Numbered from the stretch's first letter, positions 27,607 through 39,166 are shown. The stretch: 64,000 bases of DNA from Pyropia haitanensis (GCA_008729055.1 SDUX01000001.1:3201206-3265205), one strand, 5' to 3'. Program-made: numbers and translations. The notes: generated by a model from the sequence alone, not told the origin.

Positions 27607-30465
27607 CTACACCTCCATGTACCAAAAGTCTCCCTTGCCAGGCGACGCGGGCGTCACCCTTCCTGCGGCGGCGGTCACCTCCACCTTGACCATCGCGCCC
27701 GGCGTGCCCGCCGGCGTCGTACACGTAAAGCCGCTCCCGTCGGGGGCCACCCCCCGCACGTTGGTGCAGGGGCGGCCGCCAAACGTGGCCGTCGGCGTGG
27801 ACCCAAAGTTGTGCCCGCCAATGGTCACCGTGTTGCCGCCCTTGGCACCCCCGCGGTGTGGGTGGACGGCGATGAGGAAGGGCATCGCCGCCGCCGACGG
27901 CCGGGCGTACTGGGGAATGAGCACGGACAGCGTGTTTTTGAAGTAGTTGGTTACCAGGATGGCGCCGTGCGCGTTGGTGGCGCCCAGGAGGCCGCCGTCG
28001 GTGAGGCGCGTCACCGACGTGACGTCGCCTGCGGCGTTGAGGGAGACGAGGCTGGACGAGTCGGTCTTGCCAGCCGACTGCAGCTCAATGATGGAGTGCT
28101 TGACGTCCGCGTGGATGTTGGACATGATCTCGACGACGCCATTGTGGCTGGGGGGCACCACAAAGTCAAAGGCCTCCTTGGTGACGCCCGTCCCCAGGGA
28201 GCCCCCGCGCTTGTACGCCACGCACTGCCGCGGGTCGAGCTGGCCGCGCGCCCGGTTGGGGTGCCCAAAGTACTGGTTCTTGCCGTCCGTAACCTTGAGC
28301 AGCTTGTCCCCCCAGCCCTGGTCGTCCGCGTCGGCCGTGCACGACGTGGACCGCTTGCCGTACTCGTCCGAGTTGTTTGGGCCATTGTCCGTTGCGTAAA
28401 AGAACCCGTTGGTGTGGAGCAGCATACCAAAGCAGTTGCGCACGCCCGACGCAAAGATCTTGACTGACGTCCCACCCGACTGCTTGCACTTGCTCGGATC
28501 CGTGCGGTCGCACGCCCATGTGATGGCGCCGTCAAACCCGGCCATATTGATGGGCGCCACCAGCAGAGCGGCAGACAGCGGCGCCTCATCGAGGCCACCA
28601 ATGCCCGTGCCCTTGACCAGCTCCGAGTTGCTTCCCATGTTGGTGAAGCTGCCCACGCTCATCCGCAGGGAACCGCGCTGGTCAAACGTCAGCGCGCCCA
28701 CCGCGTGGTCGTGATCAGAGACCGGCAGACCAGTGATGATGTCCTTGGTGACGGCCATGCACGTCGCGTCAGGCTCCAGCAGGCTGATCATACCATTGTT
28801 CCACTCTGTCTTTGGCAACTTGGCGCGCTCGTTGTAGTAGATGATGGAAAGGGCAGCGTACAGCTTGATGGTGGTCTCAGCGGGGTTGAACGCCAAGCTA
28901 AGCACGTGCCGCTTGGGGTCGATGCCCGTGCTCTTGCACGCGGCCGTGACCTCATACGCACGCGAGATGGTCAGCACGTGGACGTGCCCCTGCTTCCCAA
29001 TGTACAGCCGCCCATCAGGGCCCAACGCAATGGCCGAGCCGAGGCTGCTGTCGTAGGGCTTGTCGGGCCCCCCCTGCGTGACCATCCGCGGTGCGTACTG
29101 GACGGGCGCGGCGTTGCCATCGTAGGTGAATGGCATGGAGTTGCTGGCACCGCCGTACTTTGATGACACGGTCACTTGCAGGGTGACTGGCTGCTTGGGA
29201 ACCGGTGGGGACTCGACGGTCAGCTCCGTCGGGTTGGTGCGGGTCACCCGCTTGGCCGCGTGGGGACCAAAGGTGACCGTGTAGTGGGACGAGTAAAAGT
29301 TCACGCCCTTGATCACCACCGTCGTGCCGCCCTGCTTGCTGCCCTGCGTAGGCGACAACCCCGTCATGACCGGCACGACGGTGCGCATATCCCACTGGGC
29401 GGCGCCCGCCGGGATGGGCTTGCCATTCACGGTCATCTGCCACATGGGCTGCGCAGTCCCAAAGTAGAGGACTTGCACCGGATGGATGCCCGCCGCCAGC
29501 GTCACCGTCGCTCCGGGCTCGCCCGCGTCCATCGCGAGGAACTCGTTGTCCAGCACCATGTTGAACGCCCCCGTGCCGCCAACGGTGAAGATGTGCGGCC
29601 CGGCGGTGGCCACCTTGAGCGCAAACACGCAGCGCTGCGCAAACGCGCTGCCGTCGGCACCAAGGCCCGCCTTTGGAAAGGCGGCGGACGTTGCAAAGCC
29701 CACTGCCGTCGACGGGGCGGCATGCACAGGCCGCGGTCCCGTGCGTGGGTCCAGCGGCAGCCCTGCAGATCTGGACACCCCCTTGTAGTAGTAGCAGTAG
29801 GCGCCAGGCTGGACAGGTGTGACGACCTCGACCGCAAAGTCCGCGTGAGCGACGTTCCCGCCATTGTCTTCCACCTCGAGGCGCATCGGTGTCTTGCCAA
29901 CGGGAAAATCTTGGAGGACCGACGGCCCCGATTTGAGCTTCGCCTTCACCACCGGCGGGGTGGCGGCGGTGAGGCTCGACCAGGTGTAGCGGATGATCTG
30001 CCCCGCCTTGCCATCCTTGATCAGGTGGGTGTGGCTGTTGCCACTGGTGAGGGCGACCACGGCCGTGCCATCCCCATCCTCGTCGAGCTGCGCATCGAGT
30101 TCGGGCGCCTTGGCGTGCGCGTAGTGGTCCGCGCCGCCCGACTCGGGGCCGTACGGGAGGACCGCCTCGGGGACCGGCACGGGCAGCGCGACGGGCTCCA
30201 CGATCGACACGTTGAGGTTGGTGTGGTTCCCGTCGGGGCCCAGCCCCGTCGCCGGCGCGGACACCACCGGCGGCGTCACGCTCGGCACGCCGCCACTGTT
30301 GAGGTTGCCGTTGGGGTCGGTCGGCGACGCGCCGCCCGAGCGGCGGCCGCCCGCCGAAGACCCGCTGAGCGAGCGGAACTCGCTGTACGAGACGAGCCCG
30401 TGGGACGCGGCAAAGAGGAGGAGGGGGAGCGCCACCAGCAGACTCGAGTTGACCCGTAGAACCAT
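27607..30465 (-). CDS. Secreted IPT/TIG and glucose-dehydrogenase-like beta-propeller protein
   Basis: 952 codons from the ATG at 30465; the frame is open upstream but that part is low-complexity, and this ATG starts a clear signal peptide (MVLRVNSSLLVALPLLLFAA). Parts in order: a linker with acidic DEDGDG; a PKD/Ig-like module at about 120-215 (SHTHLIKDG, LEVEDNGGNVAHADF); a PA14/malectin-like module at about 215-360; a first IPT/TIG domain at about 363-448 (GLSPTQGSKQGGTTVVIKG); a beta-propeller at about 475-860 resembling sorbosone/glucose dehydrogenases (ALGPDGRLYIGKQG, FASGVRNCFGMLLHTNGFFY, DNGPNNSDEYG); and a second TIG domain at about 865-950 (HPHRGGAKGGNTVTIGG). Such proteins are extracellular or cell-wall-associated and likely bind carbohydrate. 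Enzyme activity is not established. A single exon suffices. Composition is less extreme than in neighbouring genes. Confidence 0.85.
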   Translation of the reverse strand: MVLRVNSSLLVALPLLLFAASHGLVSYSEFRSLSGSSAGGRRSGGASPTDPNGNLNSGGVPSVTPPVVSAPATGLGPDGNHTNLNVSIVEPVALPVPVPEAVLPYGPESGGADHYAHAKAPELDAQLDEDGDGTAVVALTSGNSHTHLIKDGKAGQIIRYTWSSLTAATPPVVKAKLKSGPSVLQDFPVGKTPMRLEVEDNGGNVAHADFAVEVVTPVQPGAYCYYYKGVSRSAGLPLDPRTGPRPVHAAPSTAVGFATSAAFPKAGLGADGSAFAQRCVFALKVATAGPHIFTVGGTGAFNMVLDNEFLAMDAGEPGATVTLAAGIHPVQVLYFGTAQPMWQMTVNGKPIPAGAAQWDMRTVVPVMTGLSPTQGSKQGGTTVVIKGVNFYSSHYTVTFGPHAAKRVTRTNPTELTVESPPVPKQPVTLQVTVSSKYGGASNSMPFTYDGNAAPVQYAPRMVTQGGPDKPYDSSLGSAIALGPDGRLYIGKQGHVHVLTISRAYEVTAACKSTGIDPKRHVLSLAFNPAETTIKLYAALSIIYYNERAKLPKTEWNNGMISLLEPDATCMAVTKDIITGLPVSDHDHAVGALTFDQRGSLRMSVGSFTNMGSNSELVKGTGIGGLDEAPLSAALLVAPINMAGFDGAITWACDRTDPSKCKQSGGTSVKIFASGVRNCFGMLLHTNGFFYATDNGPNNSDEYGKRSTSCTADADDQGWGDKLLKVTDGKNQYFGHPNRARGQLDPRQCVAYKRGGSLGTGVTKEAFDFVVPPSHNGVVEIMSNIHADVKHSIIELQSAGKTDSSSLVSLNAAGDVTSVTRLTDGGLLGATNAHGAILVTNYFKNTLSVLIPQYARPSAAAMPFLIAVHPHRGGAKGGNTVTIGGHNFGSTPTATFGGRPCTNVRGVAPDGSGFTCTTPAGTPGAMVKVEVTAAAGRVTPASPGKGDFWYMEV

Positions 30466-32783
30466 GGCGGCGGTCGGGGACGGGGCCAGAGGGTGCCCAC
30501 CGTCGGTCACCGGTACGGGTCCGCAGATGGGGATACCCAAGAAGCAGCACGGGGGTGGGGGAAAGCAAATCGCCTCACCAAAGAGCGCCGACGAGCAAAA
30601 CCGTACGGCTGCCGCGGCCACCAGCACCGCTCGCAGCCGACGGGCGGCCACAGGTCGGTCAGCCGCGGAGCTCTGCTGGGCGACGGCTATGCCGACGCCG
30701 CCGCGGGGGCGCGTCGTCGAGCAGACGGCCGCACCAAAACCACCCAGCGGCAACGACGCGCGGCCGCGGCCAACGGGCAACACCCGACACGCGCGCCTCG
30801 GCGGCGGGCTTGTGCGCGAAACGCGCCGCCGGAACACGCACCCGCCGCGTCCTCGCGCAGCGCCCACCCACGGACGGTTCCGCGGGAGCGGGGGGAATGG
30901 GGACCAAGGGCGCCTGTGTTCTTGCGCGCCCCCGCGCGTCAGCCCCGCTGGTCTGACCGCCCCGATCCAGACGCCTCCCCGCCGGCCCCGCGGCAGGCCA
31001 CCGCCACAGCGTGTGGCGGCAGTGTGCAGCAGAGGGACGCGAGGGGCGGTTGCCGCTGCCGCCGCCCGCCGCCGCCGCCGCGGCCGGTGGGCACCGACCG
31101 CTCCAGCAATGAAAAACGCCCACCCGTCCCCCCTTCCGCACGAGCCGCGCTGCCCCACCGGGTGGCCGCCACGCACACCCACTCCGCGTCGGCGTGGCCG
31201 CACGAGAGGCGGTGCGTGGAGGTCATTCAGGGGGCCGCGCCGCCGGGTGGGTGTCTGCCTGGCTGCGGCGGCGGAGAGAAGGTGGGCGACCGTGCAGGGG
31301 TGGGGGGGGGGGCGTTGGTGGATGGCCCACCTACACCAATTGCCCGCGCGGGGCCTGGTCGTGGCACCCGCGCCAGCCGCGCCGGGGGTGGCGTGGTGAC
31401 CGCCACCAGCGCAGCGGTTGACACGGCACGTGCCCCCGGTTCGCCCCCAATGAACCACAGGGTCGTGGCGCGGGTACCGTACAGTGTCGTATCCGGCCGG
31501 GGGGTGGGGGCGGAAGCGGCAGGGGTGGAAGTGTGGAGGACCAGAGGCGGCGTGTGCGTGTCCTTGACGAGCCACCCCTCCCCTGCCGCCAACCATCCAC
31601 ACCGCCACGCGCCGGTGTGTGTGGCTGCGGTCGTCGGAGGGGGCAGCGACCCGCCACGGCCACGCAGCCCCCGCTCGGGCGAGCTACGCAACTGTCATTC
31701 GGGCTGCCTACGTAGGCGCGCGGCACGCCTCAACAATCTTGCGCTCGACGCGGCCAAAATCTTGTCCATCCCCCGCGGCAGTGTACAGTGCAAGCACGGA
31801 CCGGCCCATTGCTGTACACGCACGGCGTGGGAAAAAACGGGGTGGAACGGCCGCAATGCCAGGCGTCCACGGGGGATGTCGGCCGCCAGCGGCGGCTTCG
31901 AGATCCGTGACGAGCCAATCAGCAGGCGAGGCGCGGCCACCGCGGGCGCGGCCGTTGCGGCGCACGCGGGAGGCGGGGAAGGGGGGGAGGTTGACGGAGG
32001 AGGCGACCTTCCCCTTGCAACGCCGTGTGGCCCTCGCGCGCCGCGCGTGGGAGCCTGTGACGCGCCCGCTGGTCGTGGGTACGAGTGGTAGTGGTAGAGT
32101 GCCTATGCGAATGCACTCCAACGTGGACAAGGGACCCGACCACCGCTACCCCCCAACGCACCGCACAGTCCACCGGGCACCTTTGCAATGGCTCGGCGCG
32201 TGCGCGTGGCCTGTACGGACTGTACACAGCGCGCCTGACCGGGACTCCCGCCGCTTGGACAGGCCAGGAAAAGCAGGAGGGCGAGAACTAGCTGGCGCGG
32301 GACTGTCAAGCGGAAGCCAGGACCCCTGCGCGGTCAGTCAGTTGTTGCTGGCGAGCGTGGGCAGCCCTGTCGGGCGGAATGTTGCTGGCGTGGGACGGAA
32401 GTGGCGAAAAAGATGGTGTTCGGGGGGGAATGGGAAGTGCTGCACTGGGTGCGAAACCAGTGCCGCGCCCTTGCGGGAAGCGCAAAGGGGATGTGTGGGT
32501 GGGTGAGGTGGGACTGGCCTCCGTGTGAGTTCGGCTTCCCACTCTTCTCCGTTGTCAGGGGGGCAGCCGCCGACGCCCCGGTGCCCTTCTGCTGTGGCTA
32601 TCGGCGGAGAATGGCGGCGCCAAGCATGGACGCGAACCAATGTGCCACGCCGCGTCCCCCCCCCTCGCATCTACCTTTGCGGCCAGCTGCAGCAGCCTCT
32701 GGACAGTGCACCGGTGTCTGGGACTGGTGCTACCGCGACGACTGCGAACGTTGGCACGACCAAAGCTGCCTTCCACTACCACT

Positions 32784-32816
<33 letters not shown>

Positions 32817-34096
32817 GAGAAGGGGGAGGACGCCAACCAGCCGACGGCGACGGCGACGACGACCAACCCAAGCACAGGAAACGGGGCTCCCCCCGGATGG
32901 TAACCAGTCAAGGCTGCACGCCCACCTCAGCGTGGCAGCGTGTGGCCGCTGGCGGCCGTACAGGGTGGCGCGACGGGCGGACGGCGGTCGGCCGCGGCGT
33001 GGTGCGGCCACCGCGCACGGGACCGGGGGGCAGGGGGGGGGGAGGCAGGGTGGGGAAGTGTCGTGAGGGAGAGGCTGTTGGGTCGCCCAGAGGATTGTCG
33101 ACAGCTGATGATGAGGGGGGAAGTAGCGCGGAGACGGGGTGGCCAGGAGGCGATGCGAAGCAGAGGGGGACGGCAGCGCCGAGCTCTGAACGAGAGCAAA
33201 AAGCATGGAGTCACTCGAGTCAGTGAGGCACCCGCTCGAGTCACACAGTCACACTCGAGTCTTACTAGGAGTCTCGTTTGCTTCACTCGATGCCGCCCTC
33301 TCCGCTAGCCGCTTACACCGGGACATCGTCTGTAGATCAAGGACAATTGGCGAAGTGTGAGGACTCGTATTGACAAACTGTTTCGAAGCGGAACAAGTAC
33401 CAGAGTTCCTTGTGGCATGGTCAGACGTGAACTCCTCTCGTCGTACACTGCGTGTCTTGCCCTTGGCGCCGCCGCCTGCGAGCGACGTCACCCAAGCGCG
33501 TTCGCCCGCGCCCACCACGGTCGCGCTGGCAGCGTCCCACCCCCCGCTCGACTTCCCGTAGGCGCCGCCGTCGCGCTGGCGGCGCGCCGCCCCGCCGCCT
33601 CGTCCAGCTCGGGGTCGCTTCCACCGCCAACGCCATGGCCTGCGCGGGCCCGCCAGAGCCGGCTCGCGGCGCCCCCGTGGCCGCCCGCTGGCGCGGCGGG
33701 CGCGGTGACCCCGCGGCGGGCGCGGTGACCCCGCGGCGGGGGGCCACTGCCGCCGCGGCGGCCGTCCCCGCGCGGCGGCGGCGGCAGCGCCGGCCGTGGC
33801 GGCGGCCACGTCGGCGCGGCCGTCCCTACAAGAGCACCCCCACCCGTCGTGCGACCGCTGGCCGTCGGCAGCCGCGCCCCGTCGGTCCGCGTCGAGCCCC
33901 CGCCTGGGCGTTGCCCCTGTGGCCGCCCGCCCCGCGACGCCGCGGCGGCGACTGCCGTGGGGGTGGTGCCAACTTGAGACCACGCCAGAGGGGGCGCCCG
34001 CCCCCTTTTGCGAGCGCCGCTGTCCGCGGGTTCCTCCCGTCCCCAGGCGCCGCCGCCCTCCCCCCGTCACGGTTCCCTCGCCAGGCGGCCGTCGCC
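30466..34096. other. Divergent intergenic region, 3.6 kb
   Basis: No frame has a recognisable domain. The open frames are mutually overlapping and Arg/Pro-rich. It holds the 5' regions of the secreted propeller gene (left) and the methyltransferase gene (right). Near 33210-33265 the motif ACTCGAGTC or a close variant occurs three times. The interval from about 33185 to 33460 is less GC-rich than its surroundings. Confidence 0.45.
33208..33266. repeat. CTCGAGTC motif cluster
   Basis: Three copies of CTCGAGTC, spaced about 20-25 bp, mixed with AGTCAC repeats. CTCGAG is palindromic. It may be a degenerate tandem repeat or a cluster of protein-binding sites. Confidence 0.4.
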
Positions 34097-34567
34097 ATGG
34101 TCAGCCGGGGCCTCCTGCAGCCGCGGCGGCGGCGTCAAGCGGGCTGCGCACGGCCACGCCGTAAGCCCCCCCCCCCCCCCCCTCCCACTGTGGCTGACGC
34201 CGGCGCCGCGCCGCCTGCCCGCGGCGGCGCCGTGGGCGTGCCGCCCAACTTTCGGGAGCGCCGCGACCTGGAGCAGTACTTTTGGACGCCCGACACGGTG
34301 TCGCGGCTGGTCGCGGCCACCACCCCCACCGCGGCGGACAGCCCCGCGTGCCTCGCCGCGCCGACGCTGGCGGCGTCGTGGGCCACCGCGCCCGCCGCGG
34401 CCGCCCGCCGGGCGGTGCCGCTGTGGGACGTGGACCGGCGGTTCGACTATCTTCCGGGCTACCGGTACTGGGATATGACCGCGCCGCTGCCGCCGCGGCG
34501 TGCCGGCGTCGTGGCCCGTAGCGGCGGCGGCGGCAACGACGGCGGCGACGACGGCGACAGCGTCGGG

Positions 34568-34629
<62 letters not shown>

Positions 34630-34969
34630 CTGCCGGGTGCTCGTCTGTGATCCCCCCTTCTTCACCGTCTCCATCCCGCAGCTGGTCGCGTCCATCCACT
34701 ACCTGGCCGGCGTGGACGCCGACGGCGGCGGCGGCGGGGGTGGTGGCGGCGGCGGTGGGGGCGGGCAGCCCAGGCCCAAGCTGCTGATTGGGTACCTCCG
34801 CCGCGAGGCGGCGCCGCTCCTCGCCGCCCTGCGCCCCGCCTTCCCCGGCCTGCGGCGGACGGGCTTCCCGCTCGAGTACGCGCACATCAGGGCCAACAAG
34901 TGGCGGAACTTTGCGCTGTACGCTGACGTGGACCTGCCGGGTGTGCGGCGGCTTCGCGGGGATGACTGA
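34097..34969 (+). CDS. DPPF-motif methyltransferase (N6-adenineMlase / EEF1AKMT1-like)
   Basis: 290 codons from the ATG at 34097. After a basic, Pro-rich leader comes RDLEQYFWTPDTVSRL (about 56-71), like the QYWY-type start of this family, then PLWDVDRRFDYLPGYRYWDM (about 108-127) and the catalytic motif VLVCDPPFF (181-189). Late strands include PKLLIGYLRREAAP and FPLEYAHIRANKWRNFALY. DPPF/NPPY motifs bind the amino group to be methylated on adenine, Asn/Gln or Lys; relatives methylate elongation factor 1A lysine or RNA adenine. Two poly-Gly runs (about 157-177 and 210-223) from GGC expansions interrupt the fold just before the catalytic strand and between strands, probably as surface loops. 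The substrate is not predictable from sequence. Confidence 0.72.
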
Positions 34970-35690
34970 CGGCGGGTGGGGGGGAAGGGTGGGGGGGGGG
35001 GGGTGGAAGAGGGCGGCGGACGGGCGCACCACACCACGTGCCGTCAACGCACGCGCCCTGGTCTCCTCGCTGCGGTGCGCCCCGTCGCAGGGGTGGCCCG
35101 CTCTGCCAGGAGCACCTTCCGCAGCCACCGCACGTCCTGCGGCGGCACCGTGTCGGCAGCGGCCGCCGCCCCTGCCGGGGCGTGGCGGAGTCGACGAGGA
35201 AACACGCCAAGATGCAGCGCCGCCCCGAGCGGGCTGGGTCGGCCAGCCCAAACAGCCCCACCCAGTGCTGCTAGGTACTGGGGAACTCCATCCACTGGCT
35301 GGCGGTGTCGGTGGCCACCGACCCGCGGGGGGGGTGCAATGCGGAGCGCCGTCGACGAGGCCACGCCACCTCCGCGCCGTGGGCGCCGTTTTGCTCGTAC
35401 GTCGCGTGCTAGGCGTCGGCCCCATGGGCCGTGCGGATGGACAGGCGGCCGCCGTTGATGTTGTTCGCCTCACGCCCTTACCAAGTGCTTGGCTCCAACA
35501 CGTGTCTATGTATATTGTTGTCACCATGCGGAACGCAGACGCGGCGGCGCGGGGACTGCTCACGCTGCAGACCGAGCCGGTAGTCGCGACAAGTACGCAA
35601 GACGCTTCCAGCTGCCACCTTCTCCCAGCTCGCTCTGCCCCTCATTGCTCAGAGGCTCGTCGTCCCCCCCCCCCGCGACCCTACCACCAG
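34970..35690. other. Convergent intergenic region
   Basis: No gene was recognised. Short overlapping frames only. Confidence 0.45.
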
Positions 35691-37298
35691 TTAATGGAGT
35701 ACGTACACCACGCGCGTACCGTGGCCACCGTGGCGGCGAACGACACGGCCATGGTGGCGCACACGGGGCACCCCGTGGGCCTTGACGCGCGGGAGCACGC
35801 AGTGGCACGAGCTGGTGTGCAGCACCGCGCCCAACTTCGCGCAGAACGCCGCCGCCGACGCTGGGCAGATGGGCAGTGGCAGCAGCACGCGGCTGACCAG
35901 GTGGACCACTCCGTTGGAAGCCATGACGTCAGCCATAACAATCTTGCCGTTGGGCACCGCGGGCGCCAGGTCCACCACCTCCGCCGCCTTGGTCACTGCC
36001 AGCTGGCTGCCCTGGACGGTCGTCTGGGCGCCCGTGCCGAGGAGGGCGGCCGACCCCTTGGCGGTCGGCAGCACGTGGTAGGTGAGGATGCGCCGGAGCA
36101 GCGGCACCGGGTCGCCGTTGCCCAGAGACGTCAGCGCCTTGACGACAAATGCAAACGCTTCGTCCGCCTTGGTGCCCGTGTACCCGAGGGTGACGGCCAG
36201 CGCCAAAAACGCCTTGTTGGTCGGCGCAAACACCGTCAACGACGCCTTGGCGTCCGCGACCACGTCGACGAGGCCGGCGGCGGTGAGGGCCTTGACGAGG
36301 AGGGACAGCTCCGGGGTGGCGACCGCCACCTCAGCAATGGTCATGGTCTTGGCCTTGGGGGCGGTCGTCGCCTTGGCCGTGGCCTTGGCCATGGGAGCGG
36401 CCGTCTTCATCGGAGTCGCCGTGGCCTTGGGAGTGACCGTCGCCTTGGCCGTGGCCTTGGCCATGGGAGCGGCCGTCTTCATCGGAGTCGCCGTGGCCTT
36501 GGGAGTGACCGTCGCCTTGGCCGTGGCCTTGGCCATGGGAGCGGCCGTCTTCATCGGAGCCGCCGTCGCCTTGGGAGTGACCGTCGCCATGGCCGTGGCC
36601 TTTGCCGTGGGAGCGGCCGGCGCCATAGGCTTCCCGTCCACCGCCAGCGGCAGCAGCACCCCGGAAATGATGTGCACTACCCCATTCCTGGCGGGGATAT
36701 CCGTTGCGAGGAGCATCGGGTCCGCGACCGCCGGCGCCGCGTCGATCAGCGACTTATTGTCAGCGGACAGCATGACGCGGGGGCCCTCGAGGGGCGTGTA
36801 TCCCCGCGCGGCGACGAGCGCCTCGGCGCCCACCGCGCCGGGCGTCACATGGAACTTGAGGATGGTGGCGAGCAGCGGCACCGGGTCGCCATTGCCGAGC
36901 GTCGTGAGCGCCGACAGCACCGCCTGCAGCGCGGCCATCTCGTCGGTGCCGTTGAAGCCAAAGACCGTGGCCAGCCGCAGGAACGCCCCATCGTTGGGCG
37001 CAAACACCGTAAACGACGCGGCGGGGTCGTTGAGCGTGTCAAAGAGGTTGGCCGCCTTGAGCGCGGCGGTGAGGAGCGTGAACTCATCGCCCGCGGCGAC
37101 GAGCCCCGAAATCGTCGGCAGGCTGGTCGTCGTCGCCTGCCGCCCGGCAGACGGGGCGGCGGCAGCGGCAGGGGCAGGCGCAGCGGCGGCAACGGCGGCG
37201 GGGGGGGGGGTGGCCGTGACGCCACCGGCAGCGGCCGCCATCACCGCAACGGCGACCGCGGCGGCCGCGGCGGCCCGGCGCAACAGACGGGGTGCCAT
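35691..37298 (-). CDS. Secreted protein with two fasciclin (FAS1) domains
   Basis: 535 codons from the ATG at 37298, which starts an Arg-tipped, Ala-rich signal peptide. FAS1 domain 1 covers about 60-218 (SFTVFAPNDGAFLRL, ILKFHVTPG, NGVVHIISGVLLP) and FAS1 domain 2 about 318-475 (SLTVFAPTNKAFLAL, ILTYHVLPT, NGVVHLVSRVLLP). Between them lies a Thr/Ala/Lys/Met/Pro linker of about 85 residues made of tandem 24-residue repeats. Fasciclin proteins mediate adhesion in cell walls and matrix. After the second domain comes a Cys-rich tail (LPICPASAAAFCAK). In the annotated frame the end is basic, while the overlapping frame offers a hydrophobic end (CPVCATMAVSFAATVATV), so a frame slip or small intron near 35800 could restore a membrane or GPI-type anchor. 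Confidence 0.85.
   Translation of the reverse strand: MAPRLLRRAAAAAAVAVAVMAAAAGGVTATPPPAAVAAAAPAPAAAAAPSAGRQATTTSLPTISGLVAAGDEFTLLTAALKAANLFDTLNDPAASFTVFAPNDGAFLRLATVFGFNGTDEMAALQAVLSALTTLGNGDPVPLLATILKFHVTPGAVGAEALVAARGYTPLEGPRVMLSADNKSLIDAAPAVADPMLLATDIPARNGVVHIISGVLLPLAVDGKPMAPAAPTAKATAMATVTPKATAAPMKTAAPMAKATAKATVTPKATATPMKTAAPMAKATAKATVTPKATATPMKTAAPMAKATAKATTAPKAKTMTIAEVAVATPELSLLVKALTAAGLVDVVADAKASLTVFAPTNKAFLALAVTLGYTGTKADEAFAFVVKALTSLGNGDPVPLLRRILTYHVLPTAKGSAALLGTGAQTTVQGSQLAVTKAAEVVDLAPAVPNGKIVMADVMASNGVVHLVSRVLLPLPICPASAAAFCAKLGAVLHTSSCHCVLPRVKAHGVPRVRHHGRVVRRHGGHGTRVVYVLH
36345..36600 (-). repeat. 72-bp coding minisatellite in the FAS1 linker
   Basis: About three and a half copies of a 72-bp unit encoding the 24-residue repeat that starts ATAKATVTPKAT and ends PMKTAAPMAK. 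Copies differ by very few bases, so the array is young or homogenised and probably length-variable between strains. Confidence 0.85.
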
Positions 37299-39166
37299 GG
37301 TGAGGCTTCTGGGGGGGGGGGGGAAAGATGCCGCTAGCGGCAGGGGCGGGCAGAGGACGGAGGGGACCGTCACGTGCGGGCGGCGACCAGTGCTGGGTGC
37401 GTTGCTTGGGGTTGACCTGGCTCGCCGACTGCTGCGACACTGGGGCTGCCGCGCGATGGCCTAAATGCCACTCCTCGTCGCCACGCAGACCTCTCAACCC
37501 GCTGCCCCCCACCCCTACGCATCCCTCCCACTCCACCGACCCAGTCCAGGCCCGCGGGCGGGTGACCCTCGAGGACGTGCCCACCCCATCCGCCACCACC
37601 AGCCGTGGCTGCTGCCATCGGACGCACGCCCGCCCCGCTCCGTCCCACGCATGCGGCGGTCCCACCGCCACCCCCCCTCACCCTCCACCCACTCCCCCAC
37701 CCCCCAAGTGCCGCGCCCCCAACATTGTCCATGCCCACTCCACGCGTTCCGCCAGCGGCCAAGGCCCGCCAGCCACAGCCACTGCAAGTGGCGGGCTCAG
37801 TGGCGACCGCCGCCGGTGGACGGCCACGGAGCCACCGCGGGGGGGCGTGGCCAGGTCAGCCACTCTAGGCGAGAGTTTCCAGCCCACCCCGCCCTCCCTC
37901 CGCTCTCCCTCCCCCAGAGACCTGTTCCATTCTATTCGTGCCGTCAACGGCGCGAGCTCGACAGCCACACCCCTGGCTTCAACCGCCTCGACGGCGGTCA
38001 CTGGCGGCGGGCGGCGGGCGGCGGGCGGCGCAAACCCAACCTGCGGCCACGAATTCACCAGGAAGGGGGCGACCCCCCGTGGGCGAGTGGTTGTGGGGAG
38101 ACATCCCACCCCGCTCCGCCGCCCGCTCTGCCCATCGCCCTGGCGCCAGTGTTCGCCGGCATCTCCGTGACGAGGTCTTGCGGCGGCAGGCCACCACCCA
38201 CGGCGGGCCTCGATCCGCACCGCCGTCACCACCTGCGCGGCGACAGCCGGCGCGGGGTCACCACCGTGAGGCTCTGGGCGGGGGTGGCGGGGGGGCCAGT
38301 GCGGGGAGGGTGCCCCCCCAGCAACCGCATGGATGATCCCCTTCCCCTGTGTCAAGGCGCCGTCGCCCCGACGTGCTGTCCACTCAGTCCTACGAACGGG
38401 ACCGTCGGGCGACGTGGTGCAAGGATCGCCACGGATAGCCACGGTGGGGAGAGGTGGCAACGACAAACGGGCGCGCGGAGAAGCAACGTGAGGCGGCGAG
38501 GAAGCGTCTCGAGGACGTGGAGGGGCAGATCAAAGCAGAAGAGCGGAATCCTCCACACCACTCGCCGACCGCTCGCCGACGAGGCGGCCACCTCAGCAAC
38601 GAGGCTAACGTCGGGTCGCGGCGCCGCTGATCGCCGTCTCGACCCCGCCCGTAAACCCTCCCGATGGCGTAGCTCGCACTTGCCCGCAACGGACGGCGAT
38701 GAATAGCGCGAAAGTGGCCATGGACCGCAGATCGCCGCAGGCACCGCCGGCCGTCGAAGCTGATTGGCCAACAAGTGGAAGAAGACCACCAGGAGCGCGT
38801 GCGGCGGAGAAACGGCGCGTGGGACGTGAAGAGCGGGGCCGTCACGAGGCGATCTGCGACGCAACGAAGACGTTTGCATCGATCGTACTTCTAACAACAG
38901 CTCTTCAATTCCTGAGATGTGTCGATATTTAAAATAATTGTTTACCTTGCTGAGATCTGTGGACGTGTATTGTCGCCCGTTCACCTGCACCCACCCGCCA
39001 ACGGGCACGCACTTTCACAGCAAGCAGGTCACGCCGACTGGGCCGGCCGGGTCAACCCTTTGGTGGGGCCAGCGGACCTCTTCGGGCAAAAGACTGCCCC
39101 CCGGTCCGCTGAAGGTGGTGGCTGCGGCGTATGCAAGCCATTTCCCCCAGCCCTATTTCCTTCGAA

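Noticed and set aside
30466..31608. N-terminal extension of the TIG/propeller frame to 31608
   Set aside because: The extra ~380 codons are low-complexity, and the ATG at 30465 begins a clear signal peptide.
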